Positions 6,250 to 14,671 of a stretch of 21,660 bases of DNA are shown piece after piece. This DNA is from WTJD01 sp964225175 (lineage in GTDB: Bacteria > Pseudomonadota > Gammaproteobacteria > Xanthomonadales > SZUA-36), in NCBI GenBank assembly GCA_964225175.1, contig CAXQNK010000106.1:1-21660 (forward strand), given 5' to 3'. Position 1 is the stretch's first letter, and each line of letters begins with the position of its first letter. Under the pieces are notes generated by a model, which saw nothing but the letters and a program-made list of their open reading frames with translations, had not been told where the DNA came from and did no database searches. The translations under genes were made by a program, and so were the position numbers.

Positions 6250-8451
6250 TTAATTTGCCTCCAGGGGGGGTTTGAAGTAGCTAAACAGTTGTGCCCGCCA
6301 GCCGGACAACGACAATCGGCCGCGATCATGCGACAGCATCGGGTCAAGGGGTCTTGCTTCATCAAAGACCAGGAAGTGCCGATCCGGTGCGACGCGATCC
6401 AACAATTCGGAGGTATCTGAAATCACGCGCTTTGGGTCGCCCTCGGCCGTAACCAGTATGACCTGATCCACAACAGAGGCGACAAGCGCGCTGTGGCGGC
6501 TGGTTGCCATCTCGCCCAGGTCGACTAGCACCACGTCGTAGGACGACTTGACCTCATCAACCAGTGCTCTGAAATCCTGCAGTGTAAAGGCGGAGACACG
6601 ATCAGCAGAGCGGCCGTGTTCCAGCGTTCCTGACCCTAAAACGTCGACGGTGCCATAAGGCAATTCCATGGACTTCACGGCTGGGTTGATGAACGCGCCC
6701 CGTGCCATCACGTTGGCGAGACCTACATGCTCAGCAAGAGAAAACTGCTCTGTAATTTGTGACCGGGCGTTGGCATCGATCAGCAGCACCGAACCTTTGC
6801 CCGCTGAAAATATGTTACTCAACGCAACCGTGATTCGAGCGGATTGCGTCTCGGACGTCGTGCCCGAAACGGCGATGGCAACCGGGCTCTGGGTACCAGA
6901 ACGCCTGATGTCAATCTCGTTGCGCAATTTAAGAGCAGCCTTTGTGAGGGCTGCTTCATTCGCGTCGCCACCCCGGATCGCCACGGCGATTTTCCGGCCA
7001 AGTCGGGGTTTGAGGTCATCAGAGTACCGCACGCGGGGATTGATCAGCGACAACAGGACAAAGCCGACCAGGGTCGCCATGGCGCCAAACAGCGCGGCAC
7101 CAAATGCGAGGGGTTTACGCTTGTCGCTGATAGGCATTTCGGGCACCTTGGCCCCAGCGATAATGTCAATAGACCTTGACAGACCTGCCTGGCTTTCCAC
7201 AACGACCTCATCGAGCGCGCTCTTGGTTTCTTCGAGCAGTTCGCCGACACGGTCCTGTTCCGAGGCCACACGCCTGATCTTGACGAGCTTGCCGATAAGA
7301 TCACCCGCTTCGGCTCGCAACAGGACGCGTCGGTCGACCAGTTTCCTGCGTACGGCTTCCAATTCATCCAGCGACTGCTCGGCAGACTGGCTGGTTCCTC
7401 CGGTCAAGGCACCGACATTACCTAAAGTGGTGATCTGGTCCTTGCGCTCGGAAATTGCTGACTCGAGTGCTTCGAGCTCGAGTTCCGCGTTCACCACCCT
7501 GTTGTGAGCCGGCTGATATCGGTTGCGCAGGGTAGATAACTCAGCAAGACGCCGAGCGCGATCATAGGTCATTTCCGCCATGGCCTGATCAAGTAACAGG
7601 GCACGCTGAATCTCCGCGTTGCGGATGTCATCGGCACCCATGGCGCCTGTTTCCTGGAACTGAGCGATGGTGTTGTCCAACTCTCCGATCCGTTCCTCCA
7701 GCACTTCCAGCTGTGCGGTTTTCGCGATATGCGCTTTTGACAAGCTAGCGATGTCATGCTCACCGCCTATTGCGAGGTAACGTGCATCAAGGCTCTCCAG
7801 CGTGACAGCCAACTGGCGCTCCAGTTCTTCCAACTCCTTGCGCCTGAGCCCGTTGATTCGCGCGCGCGCCTTTTCCTTGTGCAGCTCGTATGCGCCAATG
7901 ACGGCATTGACCGCCGCCGCCGCGAGGATGGGGTCTGCGGAGCTGGCTGTGACAGTGACCAACCCCTTCCTGTTCTTGATGCCAATGAGCTGCCCGAGGT
8001 CCCCCGCATCCTTGGGAAGGACGTAGTCCTGATCATGCCCATCGTGAAAACGTTCATGCATATCATGCCAGGCGTTTTCCAGAATGGTTCGCGACTGCAT
8101 TAAATGGACTTCGGCATTCGTGAATGCGTCATACAGTCGCAAGCGGCTGTCATCCGCATCGTTGTAGAGCAACTTGGCCTCACGCGGAAGGATCCTGACC
8201 ACACCCGTGCTTTGGTACTCCGGTGAGATGGCCACCCAAGCCGCCATGCTGAGCAGCAACGCAACAACGACGCACACCACACCGATGATTTTTGATTGAC
8301 CTCGCATGGCGCGCGTGACGATTCCCAGGGGATCTATTGGCGCCGTCTCATCGGACTCAATGAAATCCCGTATCTGCCCAAGCAGCGGGCTGCCCAGCTG
8401 CGCAATGACGCTCGAATCGTTATTCGCTGTGACCGCTGACATGTCGCTCAC
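6250..8451 (-). CDS. Wzz/Wzc-like polysaccharide co-polymerase with degenerate kinase-like domain
   Basis: A 733-aa inner-membrane protein that should set polysaccharide chain length. Membrane segment 1 is about 55-75. It is followed by a periplasmic region with long coiled coils (about 190-425), a Pro-containing Wzz-type stretch (AKVPEMPISDKRKP, 434-447) and membrane segment 2 at about 448-470. The cytoplasmic part (about 485-733) resembles the BY-kinase/CpsD fold, with Walker A'-like VLLIDAN (555-561) and Walker B-like VVLVDLGE (640-647). The P-loop is missing: where GxGKT/S is expected there is VSGTTSETQSARI (528-540). No Tyr-rich tail is present. It is probably not an active kinase. The GTG at 8451 overlaps the previous stop as GTGA; an ATG at 8442 is also possible. 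Confidence 0.88.
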   Translation of the reverse strand: MSDMSAVTANNDSSVIAQLGSPLLGQIRDFIESDETAPIDPLGIVTRAMRGQSKIIGVVCVVVALLLSMAAWVAISPEYQSTGVVRILPREAKLLYNDADDSRLRLYDAFTNAEVHLMQSRTILENAWHDMHERFHDGHDQDYVLPKDAGDLGQLIGIKNRKGLVTVTASSADPILAAAAVNAVIGAYELHKEKARARINGLRRKELEELERQLAVTLESLDARYLAIGGEHDIASLSKAHIAKTAQLEVLEERIGELDNTIAQFQETGAMGADDIRNAEIQRALLLDQAMAEMTYDRARRLAELSTLRNRYQPAHNRVVNAELELEALESAISERKDQITTLGNVGALTGGTSQSAEQSLDELEAVRRKLVDRRVLLRAEAGDLIGKLVKIRRVASEQDRVGELLEETKSALDEVVVESQAGLSRSIDIIAGAKVPEMPISDKRKPLAFGAALFGAMATLVGFVLLSLINPRVRYSDDLKPRLGRKIAVAIRGGDANEAALTKAALKLRNEIDIRRSGTQSPVAIAVSGTTSETQSARITVALSNIFSAGKGSVLLIDANARSQITEQFSLAEHVGLANVMARGAFINPAVKSMELPYGTVDVLGSGTLEHGRSADRVSAFTLQDFRALVDEVKSSYDVVLVDLGEMATSRHSALVASVVDQVILVTAEGDPKRVISDTSELLDRVAPDRHFLVFDEARPLDPMLSHDRGRLSLSGWRAQLFSYFKPPLEAN

Positions 8452-9296
8452 TGCTGGCCAGCGGGCTGGCGTGTCGTGAGATCACGCTTCCAGGAACTCG
8501 TGCCCGTGCGTGCCGTGATCCGGGCGGAGAGAGTGACACAGCAATAGATCGGCACATGCGGCCATAATGCAGGGCGGCGGAGAATTTCCCGAAAGAGCTC
8601 GGACATCGGCTCCCGTGGCACCCTGTGCGTGTCTTTGCCCGATCGATCGAGTTCTTTGTTGCCAAGATGAACACGCGATCTGACCCGAATCAGTGCAGCC
8701 AAAGTGCGCGGCACGCGGGCGCGGAACGAAACCGTGTCCAACACAGCGACGGTTTCAGAAGGAAAAAGGCGCCGTAGATAGGTGTCGTCTGCGATTACTG
8801 GTGGCAGCTCGCCGATTCGCGCCACTGCCGAGCTCGAAAGTGCAATTGCGGCGGCAAACTTGCCCTTGCTGAGGTAAGGGTGCCGACTCCATACCTTTTA
8901 AAACGACCGTACCGGCCAGGACGCACCTTCGACATCGATGTGCATGAATCCGATCGCCGCTTCCTTGCCGGGACGCCCAAGCGCATTGATCAGCGCACGC
9001 GCAGACTTGGTGCTGATCTCGATATCGGCATCCAGCAGCAATACGCCATTATCGCCTACTGAACGCAAGCCTGAATTTATCGCAGCCGTCTTTGACGCCT
9101 CTGCGAGCTCAATCACCCGAACGGCTTTGAATGCCCGCCGAACGATATCCGCAGTCCGATCATGGCATCCGTTGCAGACCACGGTCACATCAAATTCGCC
9201 AGCCTCTGCATCAGCAAGCAGAACCGACAGCGTGCGAAGAATCACTGCCTCCTCGTTGTAGGCCGGCACAATGACCCTGATGGGGCACTCAGCCAT
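8448..9296 (-). pseudogene. Family 2 glycosyltransferase interrupted by one in-frame stop
   Basis: From the ATG at 9296 (GGGGTGG upstream) the frame encodes a GT2/GT-A fold: IRVIVPAYNEE, VVCNGCHDRT and LLLDADIE, the metal-binding DxD-like motif. Codon 133 is TAA (8900-8898). After it the same frame runs open for 149 codons and still looks like a GT2 C-terminal half, with KVWSRHPYLSKGKF and a conserved-looking IADDTYLRRLFP. One base change from a Tyr codon (giving FYKVW) would explain it. Without the stop the enzyme would be 282 aa. The message is otherwise undamaged and the gene end overlaps the chain-length gene by GTGA. This could be a very recent nonsense mutation, a sequence error or readthrough. 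I see nothing in the 165 bp upstream (9297-9461). Confidence 0.85.
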
Positions 9297-9461
9297 TGGC
9301 GCCACCCCGCAACATTGCGGTAGCATCGCGATACCGGCAATTGACGAACACACGGGGCACCGGCCAGTTCAGTGCGCAGACGTTTCGCCCGAGCACGTCA
9401 TTCATCCGCTTAACGGTTTGAAAGCCGCGCGAGAGGCTCATCGAATTTCCGAAAGGCGTGA

Positions 9462-9962
9462 TCAACGGGACTCCAGGCCGGCGAAGAATCGGATTTCCGA
9501 GATCAGACTGGGGCTCGCGGAAAGTGTGCAGTCATCCACCTTGTCCGAGCTACGGTGTTGGCTTCCGAGTTGGCCCAGCACCTTGAATAACTCGGTTCCC
9601 GAGTGGGCCACTTCGAGACCGTCAAGGTGCCCGAGCCGCTTTACCGTGGCCACTTGGTGGTCATTTCTGTGCTCGCCAAATTCCGCCCGCCTGGGCATGA
9701 CCACAACGCGTTTGCCTTGCTCTATCGCGGAAATGATTGTGCCCATTCCAGCATGCGCCACGACCACGTCGCAGCTGCAGATTGATTCACGAAACTGCTT
9801 TTCCGTCAGGGTTCGGGACCAAGGCATGCATCGAGGCTCATAATCCGACGCACCAGTCTGCGCAAAGGCCTCCGCGTCTGCGTGGTCCTGCGCCCACGCA
9901 TCCAACTCGCGAATCAGTCGATCGAAGGGCAGCTGGGTGCCAACCGTTGCAAAAATCTTCAT
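9462..9962 (-). CDS. Alg13/PssE-like glycosyltransferase subunit (GT28 C-terminal domain)
   Basis: A 166-aa protein beginning MKIFATVGTQLPFDRLI, the hallmark of EpsE/PssE/Alg13-type proteins, with the UDP-sugar-binding segment CDVVVAHAGMGTIISAIEQGK (about residues 88-108) and VVVMPRRAEFGEHRNDHQ. Such proteins are the catalytic half of a two-part GT. The membrane-docking Alg14/PssD half is normally the adjacent gene, but here it is on the other strand at 19412-19873. I chose the ATG at 9962 because the family sequence starts there; a TTG two codons earlier is possible. It lies 15 bp after the fusion gene. Substrate unknown; family members often add GlcNAc, Glc or GlcA to lipid-linked sugar. 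Confidence 0.9.
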   Translation of the reverse strand: MKIFATVGTQLPFDRLIRELDAWAQDHADAEAFAQTGASDYEPRCMPWSRTLTEKQFRESICSCDVVVAHAGMGTIISAIEQGKRVVVMPRRAEFGEHRNDHQVATVKRLGHLDGLEVAHSGTELFKVLGQLGSQHRSSDKVDDCTLSASPSLISEIRFFAGLESR

Positions 9963-9977
9963 GACCAATTCCCCCGC

Positions 9978-11732
9978 TCAGTCGCTGATGGCCTTGGCGA
10001 GGACGAATGGATCCAAGGCCAGGCTGATCATTGAAATCGTGGGCGTGATCGCCGCCACCACGTCATTCCAACCGCCTATTCCATTCGGGGGCACATAAAC
10101 GATGTCACCCGGCTCAAGGGGTAAATCGAAGCTCTCACCCCTGATGATCCGGTTGAAGTCAACGACGTAAAGTTCTCCGTCGACCGGAGACCGAGCTCGA
10201 ATGACTCTAACCTGCTTCAAATTGGCTTGCGCCCGCAATGGACCGCCGGCATGGGCTACAGCTTGCGCGAGCGTCAGCGGCGCATTGGTGATTTGCTGGG
10301 CACCCGGACTGATGACCGCCCCAAGCGTATAGACTCGCAAGTCCTGCATACCCGGAACATAAATTGTGTCTTCCGCCTGCAGCCATACGTTTTGGTCTGT
10401 TCTGCCCTGGTTCAAAAGCCCGTGAATATCGACTGCTGCCACCTGTCCACCCCGAATCAGGCGTGCCCCGCGAACGTACGCTGTCTCGGTCAGGCCCTCG
10501 CCCGCACTCAATGCCTGAATAACGCTGGTGGGTCGCTCCATTTGAATGACACCCGCCGAATTGAAAGCGCCCAGCAAGTACACGGGCCGGCTCAAGGATT
10601 CTGTGAGTTGGACAACAACCCAGGGATCGATGAAGTGTTTACTGTATTCCCACTCAAGCAGTTCCTGGATTTCATTGAGTGATCGCCCCATCACCTGTAT
10701 CCGCCCAAGGATGGGCACTTGGACATCTCCCGTGCCGGAGACCTGCACATGCAGGGCATTCATGCCGGGCTCACCAAAGACGTTGAGCAACATGCGATCT
10801 CCACGTCCCAGCCGATAGACCGGATCCTCGCCCCCAGGAGACATGGGCTCGATGGAAATCGATTCAATATCCACCAGGGGTGATGCCACCTCAGTGGGAA
10901 TGTCTGCTGTCGGCCGATAAGCTTCCCGCGTGACCGTGGACAGGGTGGAGCTGCAGCCCTGGAGGGCGACAATCATGATCGCGATTGCGACGGGGTGGGC
11001 GCGCAGCGGGATGCGGCGAAGCACCTTTCGTAAGCAGTAACCTACCGTCAGAAACATGATGGTCACATCGTAGGTGATGTTCCTGTTCTGAAAATAATGT
11101 TGCTCGCCCTCGAACCTCACGGTCCAGTCCCTCACGACATTCTCGGCCGCGTCATTCTCCTCGATACAAATCTGGCCGAGACTGGTCATTCCAGGCAGGA
11201 CCGTTAGGCGCTCCCGAAACCCGGGAATATATTTTTCGAGGTGCTCCTGCAGTGAAGGTGCAACCGGGCGAGGACCGACAAATGCCATTTCACCACGCAC
11301 GACATTCCAAAGTTGGGGCAATTCATCCAGTTTCAGATCACGAAGGTAGCGGCCTACCCGGGTAACCTCCGGGGTGTCGGACCGCACCGCATGGGCCAGG
11401 GCCGGATTGGCATCCGCGCCGACGCTCATGGAGCGAATCTTGTAAGCGCGAAACGGTTTGCCAAACCGCCCGGGGCGTTCCTGCACGAATATAAAAGGGC
11501 CCTTGGAGTCGCGCTTGACGAGGACGAACAGGGCCGCTAGAAGCGGGGTCGTGACCAACAGGATCAGCAAAGCGAGTGCGCGCTGCACGAACAGCCACAG
11601 ACCAAAAATGGGGTCCTCCAAGGGAATCGTCACGTGGCCAGCCACGAGCGTTACCGGCGTGCTCGCATTTGGGCCGGCACTCATACGGTTCATGTTCCAC
11701 GCTCGGTAGCCATCATCAGCCATCTTGTTCAT
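9978..11732 (-). CDS. Fusion: initiating sugar-phosphate transferase + Wza-like polysaccharide export lipoprotein
   Basis: One 584-aa frame carries two normally separate proteins. Residues 1-235 are a bacterial sugar transferase (undecaprenyl-phosphate glycosyl-1-phosphate transferase) with one membrane segment (about 48-72), FIFVQERPGRFGKPF and the catalytic-type KLDELPQLWNVVRGEMAFVGPRP spread over 134-156. Residues 237-584 look like a complete Wza-type outer-membrane export protein: basic n-region LRRIPLR, hydrophobic core, lipobox ALQGC with C260, a Poly_export domain (about 305-380) and SLBB-like repeats (about 385-550). The GTG at 11024 (V237) could start the export protein separately, but no well-spaced ribosome site precedes it. 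No stop separates the parts. The ATG at 11732 (alternative 11723) lies about 29 nt after the predicted sigma-54 start. Confidence 0.9.
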   Translation of the reverse strand: MNKMADDGYRAWNMNRMSAGPNASTPVTLVAGHVTIPLEDPIFGLWLFVQRALALLILLVTTPLLAALFVLVKRDSKGPFIFVQERPGRFGKPFRAYKIRSMSVGADANPALAHAVRSDTPEVTRVGRYLRDLKLDELPQLWNVVRGEMAFVGPRPVAPSLQEHLEKYIPGFRERLTVLPGMTSLGQICIEENDAAENVVRDWTVRFEGEQHYFQNRNITYDVTIMFLTVGYCLRKVLRRIPLRAHPVAIAIMIVALQGCSSTLSTVTREAYRPTADIPTEVASPLVDIESISIEPMSPGGEDPVYRLGRGDRMLLNVFGEPGMNALHVQVSGTGDVQVPILGRIQVMGRSLNEIQELLEWEYSKHFIDPWVVVQLTESLSRPVYLLGAFNSAGVIQMERPTSVIQALSAGEGLTETAYVRGARLIRGGQVAAVDIHGLLNQGRTDQNVWLQAEDTIYVPGMQDLRVYTLGAVISPGAQQITNAPLTLAQAVAHAGGPLRAQANLKQVRVIRARSPVDGELYVVDFNRIIRGESFDLPLEPGDIVYVPPNGIGGWNDVVAAITPTISMISLALDPFVLAKAISD

Positions 11733-11771
11733 ATCCCTTTTTCAGAAATGCCAACCCGTCGCCGTGGATAA

Positions 11772-11787
11772 TGCAAGGGCTGTGCCA
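11772..11787 (-). promoter_or_regulatory. Sigma-54 promoter for the leftward block
   Basis: On the minus strand the site reads TGGCACAGCCCTTGCA, against the consensus TGGCACR-N4-TTGCW. The -24 GG and -12 GC are both present with correct spacing. It predicts a transcription start near 11761, about 29 nt before the fusion-gene ATG. It is probably driven by the NtrC-type regulator encoded at 613-2040. Confidence 0.82.
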
Positions 11788-11918
11788 AGTGATGCCTGCC
11801 CGCCCCGCGCGGGCCTTTCCACCGTCTTTTTTCTCCGCACCTTGCGCCCCAGAAATGGAAATTTCTCGCTCATCCGGCCCATCAATTTCCGCGCCCCGCC
11901 GCTCGCAATCCAATCATT

Positions 11919-11953
11919 TTGCGAAATGCATGAACATTTTTCCCATTTCGCAA
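11919..11953. promoter_or_regulatory. Perfect inverted repeat, candidate enhancer (UAS) for the sigma-54 activator
   Basis: TTGCGAAATG (11919-11928), 15 bases, then CATTTCGCAA (11944-11953): 10-bp arms with no mismatch. Its centre is about 175 bp upstream of the leftward predicted start and 150 bp upstream of the rightward one, as expected for a shared upstream activating sequence. Binding by the local regulator is inferred. Confidence 0.6.
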
Positions 11954-11960
11954 GAGCAAA

Positions 11961-11981
11961 TTGCAAAAAATGACATTCGCA
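11961..11981. promoter_or_regulatory. Second, degenerate copy of the inverted-repeat half-sites
   Basis: TTGCAAAAAATG (11961-11972) faces CATTCGCAG (11974-11982), resembling the two arms at 11919-11953 with a 2-base insertion and a 1-base deletion. Tandem strong and weak sites are common in enhancers for NtrC-type activators. Support is by similarity only. Confidence 0.35.
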
Positions 11982-12021
11982 GCGATCAGGGCTTACTGAA
12001 ATTTCAAGGGAGTTCTATTTT

Positions 12022-12034
12022 TATCAATATTTTC
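12022..12034 (+). promoter_or_regulatory. IHF-like site
   Basis: TATCAATATTTTC matches WATCAA-N4-TTR at 8 of 9 defined positions, inside an AT-rich stretch between the inverted repeat and the rightward sigma-54 promoter. IHF bending at such a place is common in sigma-54 systems, but AT-rich DNA gives chance matches. Confidence 0.3.
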
Positions 12035-12060
12035 AATACTTTATAAAATCTCAATTGGGT

Positions 12061-12076
12061 TGGCACGTATGTTGCT
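12061..12076 (+). promoter_or_regulatory. Sigma-54 promoter for the rightward block
   Basis: TGGCACGTATGTTGCT matches the consensus TGGCACG-N4-TTGCW at every defined position. The predicted start is near 12087, giving a leader of about 30 nt before the pyruvyltransferase gene. Together with the opposite-facing site at 11772-11787 it makes a divergent pair. Confidence 0.88.
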
Positions 12077-12118
12077 GTGTGGACGGGAGAGCATACTTCT
12101 TAAAGCGGCGATACAGTG

Positions 12119-13417
12119 ATGACCAATTCAATACTAAAAATTTCTGTCTTTGGCGCCAGCCCGTGCACCGGTAACCAAGGCGTCAATGCGCTGTGTTGGT
12201 CCACATTGGAAAGTATCTCGAAGCGAATCAACGCAGACATCGACGTGTTCAGTTATGGCGCCGCCGGCGCGCGGTGTTTGGTGCCGGGGTCATCACCGCC
12301 GATCAGCTTCAAACAAGAAGGCATGAGCGCAGGACGCCGTGTATGGCGCAGTGATCATTTGCGCCGGGCATGTCTGTCAGCAGCCATGGGCTGGAGCGGC
12401 AATGGCATTGTGCATCGAATCAAGAGCTCTGACGTTGTGCTTGACCTGAGCGGCGGAGACAGTTTCACCGATCTCTATGGCACTGCTCGCTTCAGGGACA
12501 TCATCGGGCCCAAAAAGCTGGCACGGGCACTGGGCACAAACCTGGTGCTCCTGCCGCAGACTTACGGCCCTTTCTCTGCATCGCGGAATGCTCGCATTGC
12601 CAGGGACTTGATTGCAGGTGCAACGCTGGCCTGGGCGAGAGATCCGGACAGTTTCGATCGAATGACCGAATTGCTGGGTCATCGCTACGACCCACGACGC
12701 CATCTTATGGGTGTAGATGTAGCTTTTGCCCTGCGCGTGCAAAAACCAGAGCTCGTGGATCCGGAACTGCAGCACGCCCTTGACGCGCGTCATGAAAAAC
12801 CACTCATCGGTATGAACATTAGCGGCCTGCTGGCCAATCAGCCAGACGCGGCCAGCGAGCGATTCAGCCTGGCCAGCGACTACCGGGTTCTGGTCGGTCG
12901 CCTGCTTACCCGTTTTCTTGACACCTCGGATGCCCACATCATTCTTCTGCCGCATGTGCATGCACCCCGGGGACACTATGAATCCGACCTGGCGGCCTGC
13001 GAATCTGTTCTGGCATCGTTGCCAGAGCGCTTCAGGGCCGAGGTCGCTGAGCGAATCACCATTGTGCGGCGCACCTATGACGCGACAGTCCTCAAATGGA
13101 TCATCGCCCAGACTGACTGGTTCTGCGGCAGCCGGATGCACTCCACGATTGCGGCGCTTTCCAGCGGCGTGCCGGCCTGCGCACTTGCTTACAGCTTGAA
13201 AACCAGCGGTGTCTTTGCGTGCTGTGGTGTGGAAGAGGCATCTGTCGACCTGCGCAAACTGGGTACGGACGAAGCCCTCGAGTCCGCGCTCTGGACATGG
13301 AACAATCGTCAGTCGCTGGCAGCAACCTTGGCCTCGACCATTCCTCGGGTGCTCGACCAGTGCGAACACCAGTTCGACGAGGTTGTGGGACATCTTTCCC
13401 TGCCACAGGTGGCCTGA
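12119..13417 (+). CDS. Polysaccharide pyruvyl transferase family protein
   Basis: A 432-aa protein of the PS_pyruv_trans (WcaK/CsaB-like) family, which transfers pyruvate from phosphoenolpyruvate to a sugar as a ketal. Family features are the N-terminal GASPCTGNQGVNAL, the mid-protein DLSGGDSFTDLYG, LLPQTYGPF and the C-terminal DWFCGSRMHSTIAALSSGVP (catalytic-region SRMH). It is the first gene of the rightward block, about 30 nt after the sigma-54 start. Starts at GTG 12116 and ATG 12119 are adjacent; the ribosome site is weak and does not decide. It is followed after 3 bp by the flippase gene. It implies that the polymer, or a surface component, is pyruvylated. The acceptor sugar is unknown. 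Confidence 0.9.
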   Translation: MTNSILKISVFGASPCTGNQGVNALCWSTLESISKRINADIDVFSYGAAGARCLVPGSSPPISFKQEGMSAGRRVWRSDHLRRACLSAAMGWSGNGIVHRIKSSDVVLDLSGGDSFTDLYGTARFRDIIGPKKLARALGTNLVLLPQTYGPFSASRNARIARDLIAGATLAWARDPDSFDRMTELLGHRYDPRRHLMGVDVAFALRVQKPELVDPELQHALDARHEKPLIGMNISGLLANQPDAASERFSLASDYRVLVGRLLTRFLDTSDAHIILLPHVHAPRGHYESDLAACESVLASLPERFRAEVAERITIVRRTYDATVLKWIIAQTDWFCGSRMHSTIAALSSGVPACALAYSLKTSGVFACCGVEEASVDLRKLGTDEALESALWTWNNRQSLAATLASTIPRVLDQCEHQFDEVVGHLSLPQVA

Positions 13418-13420
13418 GCA

Positions 13421-14671
13421 GTGAAGTTTAGACTGCCACCCGCCTTCATCCTCGCTCTGACGCAAGTCACCGTGGAAGGCTCGACATTTTTACGGAATAT
13501 CGTCCTGGCGCGCTTGATTGGCGTCGAAGAAATGGGGCTGGCCGTCACGATAACAATCGCCCTGCGAGGGTTCGAGATGCTCGGCGACTTCGGTCTGGAG
13601 CGCTGGCTGGTCCAGGTCAGGGCCAATCAACTCGATCGCGGCCGAGGTGCCGTTCACTTTCTGCAAGCGTTTAAGGGTGTTCTGCTCGCGATCGCAGCGA
13701 TGGCTGCAGCAATACCCCTGACCACAGTGCTTCTGCCACAGATCGATCCGGGCGTCTTCGCTCTGGCTGCTGTCGCAATCGGCATTCGCGGCTTCAACAA
13801 TTGCGACCACCGCGAACGTCACCGTGAACAAGATTTCCGGGGCACCCTGCAGGTTGAAGGTGGCGGCAATTTAATGGCGCTCCTGGCCACCGGTCCGATC
13901 GCCATTTGGACCCGTGACTACTCTGTTGTCGCCTGGGCGTCGATCGTACAGGCGCTGTCAATGTGCCTTATTTCCCATTTTGTGGCACGACGCTGCATCA
14001 CCTTCAAGTTTGATCGGGACGTCATCGCCCAGGCCTTGCGCTTTGGGGTTCCCATCTCGTGTAACGCCGTGTTGATGTTTTTTGCCATTCAGGGTGATCG
14101 CATGATCGTGGCGATTCACTTTCAACCTGAAGTACTCGCAGGGTTTGCGCTGGCCGTGCAGCTTACATTGTTGCCCACACTCGCCGCGAGTCGCTTCATC
14201 TCCGGATTTGATTTGCCAAGATTCGCCCGGATAGCGGGTCAACGAGGCGCCTGGCAGGCACCACTGCGCAGTCGCCTCTGGCAGGTGGCTGCCGTGAGCG
14301 CTGGCATGGTACTGGCTTTTTGTGTCCTTGGCCAGGGCCTGGTGGTATTCCTGTACGGCCAGGACTTTGTGACCGAACCCAAAGTTATCGGGTTTCTGGC
14401 TCTGGCCGCCGGATTCCGGCTGATACGCACCGTTCCGAGCACGATGCTGGTGGCGATGGGCCGGACATCGGTTCTTCTCGCGGGGAACATACCACGGATT
14501 ATCGCGCTGTTTGTCGTCACCTGGGCACTCACCCGGGGCGCAGACCTGTTCGCCGTTGCGCTGATCGGCGCGGTAAGCGAGGCGGCCGGCCTCATAATTG
14601 GGCTGGCTGCTCTGAAAAGTACCGATCAGCCCCGCCTTGCCATGATGCATTCGACAGCAGGTGCCCCCTGA
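13421..14671 (+). CDS. Wzx-type lipid-linked oligosaccharide flippase
   Basis: A 416-aa polytopic membrane protein with about 12 predicted hydrophobic segments, typical of the MOP/MATE polysaccharide exporters that move undecaprenyl-linked repeat units across the inner membrane. The start of the sequence (FLRNIVLARLIGVEEMG) is characteristic of the oligosaccharide flippase family, and FALAVQLTLLP and GMVLAFCVLGQGLVVFLYG are typical later segments. The start is GTG, three bases after the previous stop. Its stop shares one base with the next ATG (TGATG). A very polar stretch at about 125-142 (NNCDHRERHREQDFR) is the cytoplasmic loop expected in mid-protein, so no frameshift is needed to explain it. 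Substrate specificity cannot be read from the sequence. Confidence 0.87.
   Translation: MKFRLPPAFILALTQVTVEGSTFLRNIVLARLIGVEEMGLAVTITIALRGFEMLGDFGLERWLVQVRANQLDRGRGAVHFLQAFKGVLLAIAAMAAAIPLTTVLLPQIDPGVFALAAVAIGIRGFNNCDHRERHREQDFRGTLQVEGGGNLMALLATGPIAIWTRDYSVVAWASIVQALSMCLISHFVARRCITFKFDRDVIAQALRFGVPISCNAVLMFFAIQGDRMIVAIHFQPEVLAGFALAVQLTLLPTLAASRFISGFDLPRFARIAGQRGAWQAPLRSRLWQVAAVSAGMVLAFCVLGQGLVVFLYGQDFVTEPKVIGFLALAAGFRLIRTVPSTMLVAMGRTSVLLAGNIPRIIALFVVTWALTRGADLFAVALIGAVSEAAGLIIGLAALKSTDQPRLAMMHSTAGAP

Larger units (their letters stand above)
11733..12118. promoter_or_regulatory. Divergent control region between the two EPS blocks
   Basis: This 386-bp gap has no supported gene. Its rightward half (about 11910-12060) is clearly AT-rich compared with the surrounding genes. 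It contains a sigma-54 promoter near each edge, a perfect inverted repeat in the middle, a second degenerate repeat and an IHF-like site. This is the classic layout of an enhancer shared by two divergent sigma-54 promoters. Confidence 0.8.

Noticed and set aside
11798..11814. GC-rich hairpin GCCCGC-cccgc-GCGGGC as a terminator
   Set aside because: The nearest T-run is about 13 bases past the stem and no gene ends here.
12377..13465. Long minus-strand frame (362 codons) opposite the pyruvyltransferase
   Set aside because: It is antisense to a clear family member over its whole length; composition is that of a shadow frame.
14320..14670. In-frame N-terminal extension of the FrhB-like protein
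   Set aside because: It lies wholly within the flippase gene and has no family similarity; the ferredoxin motif begins just after the ATG at 14671.
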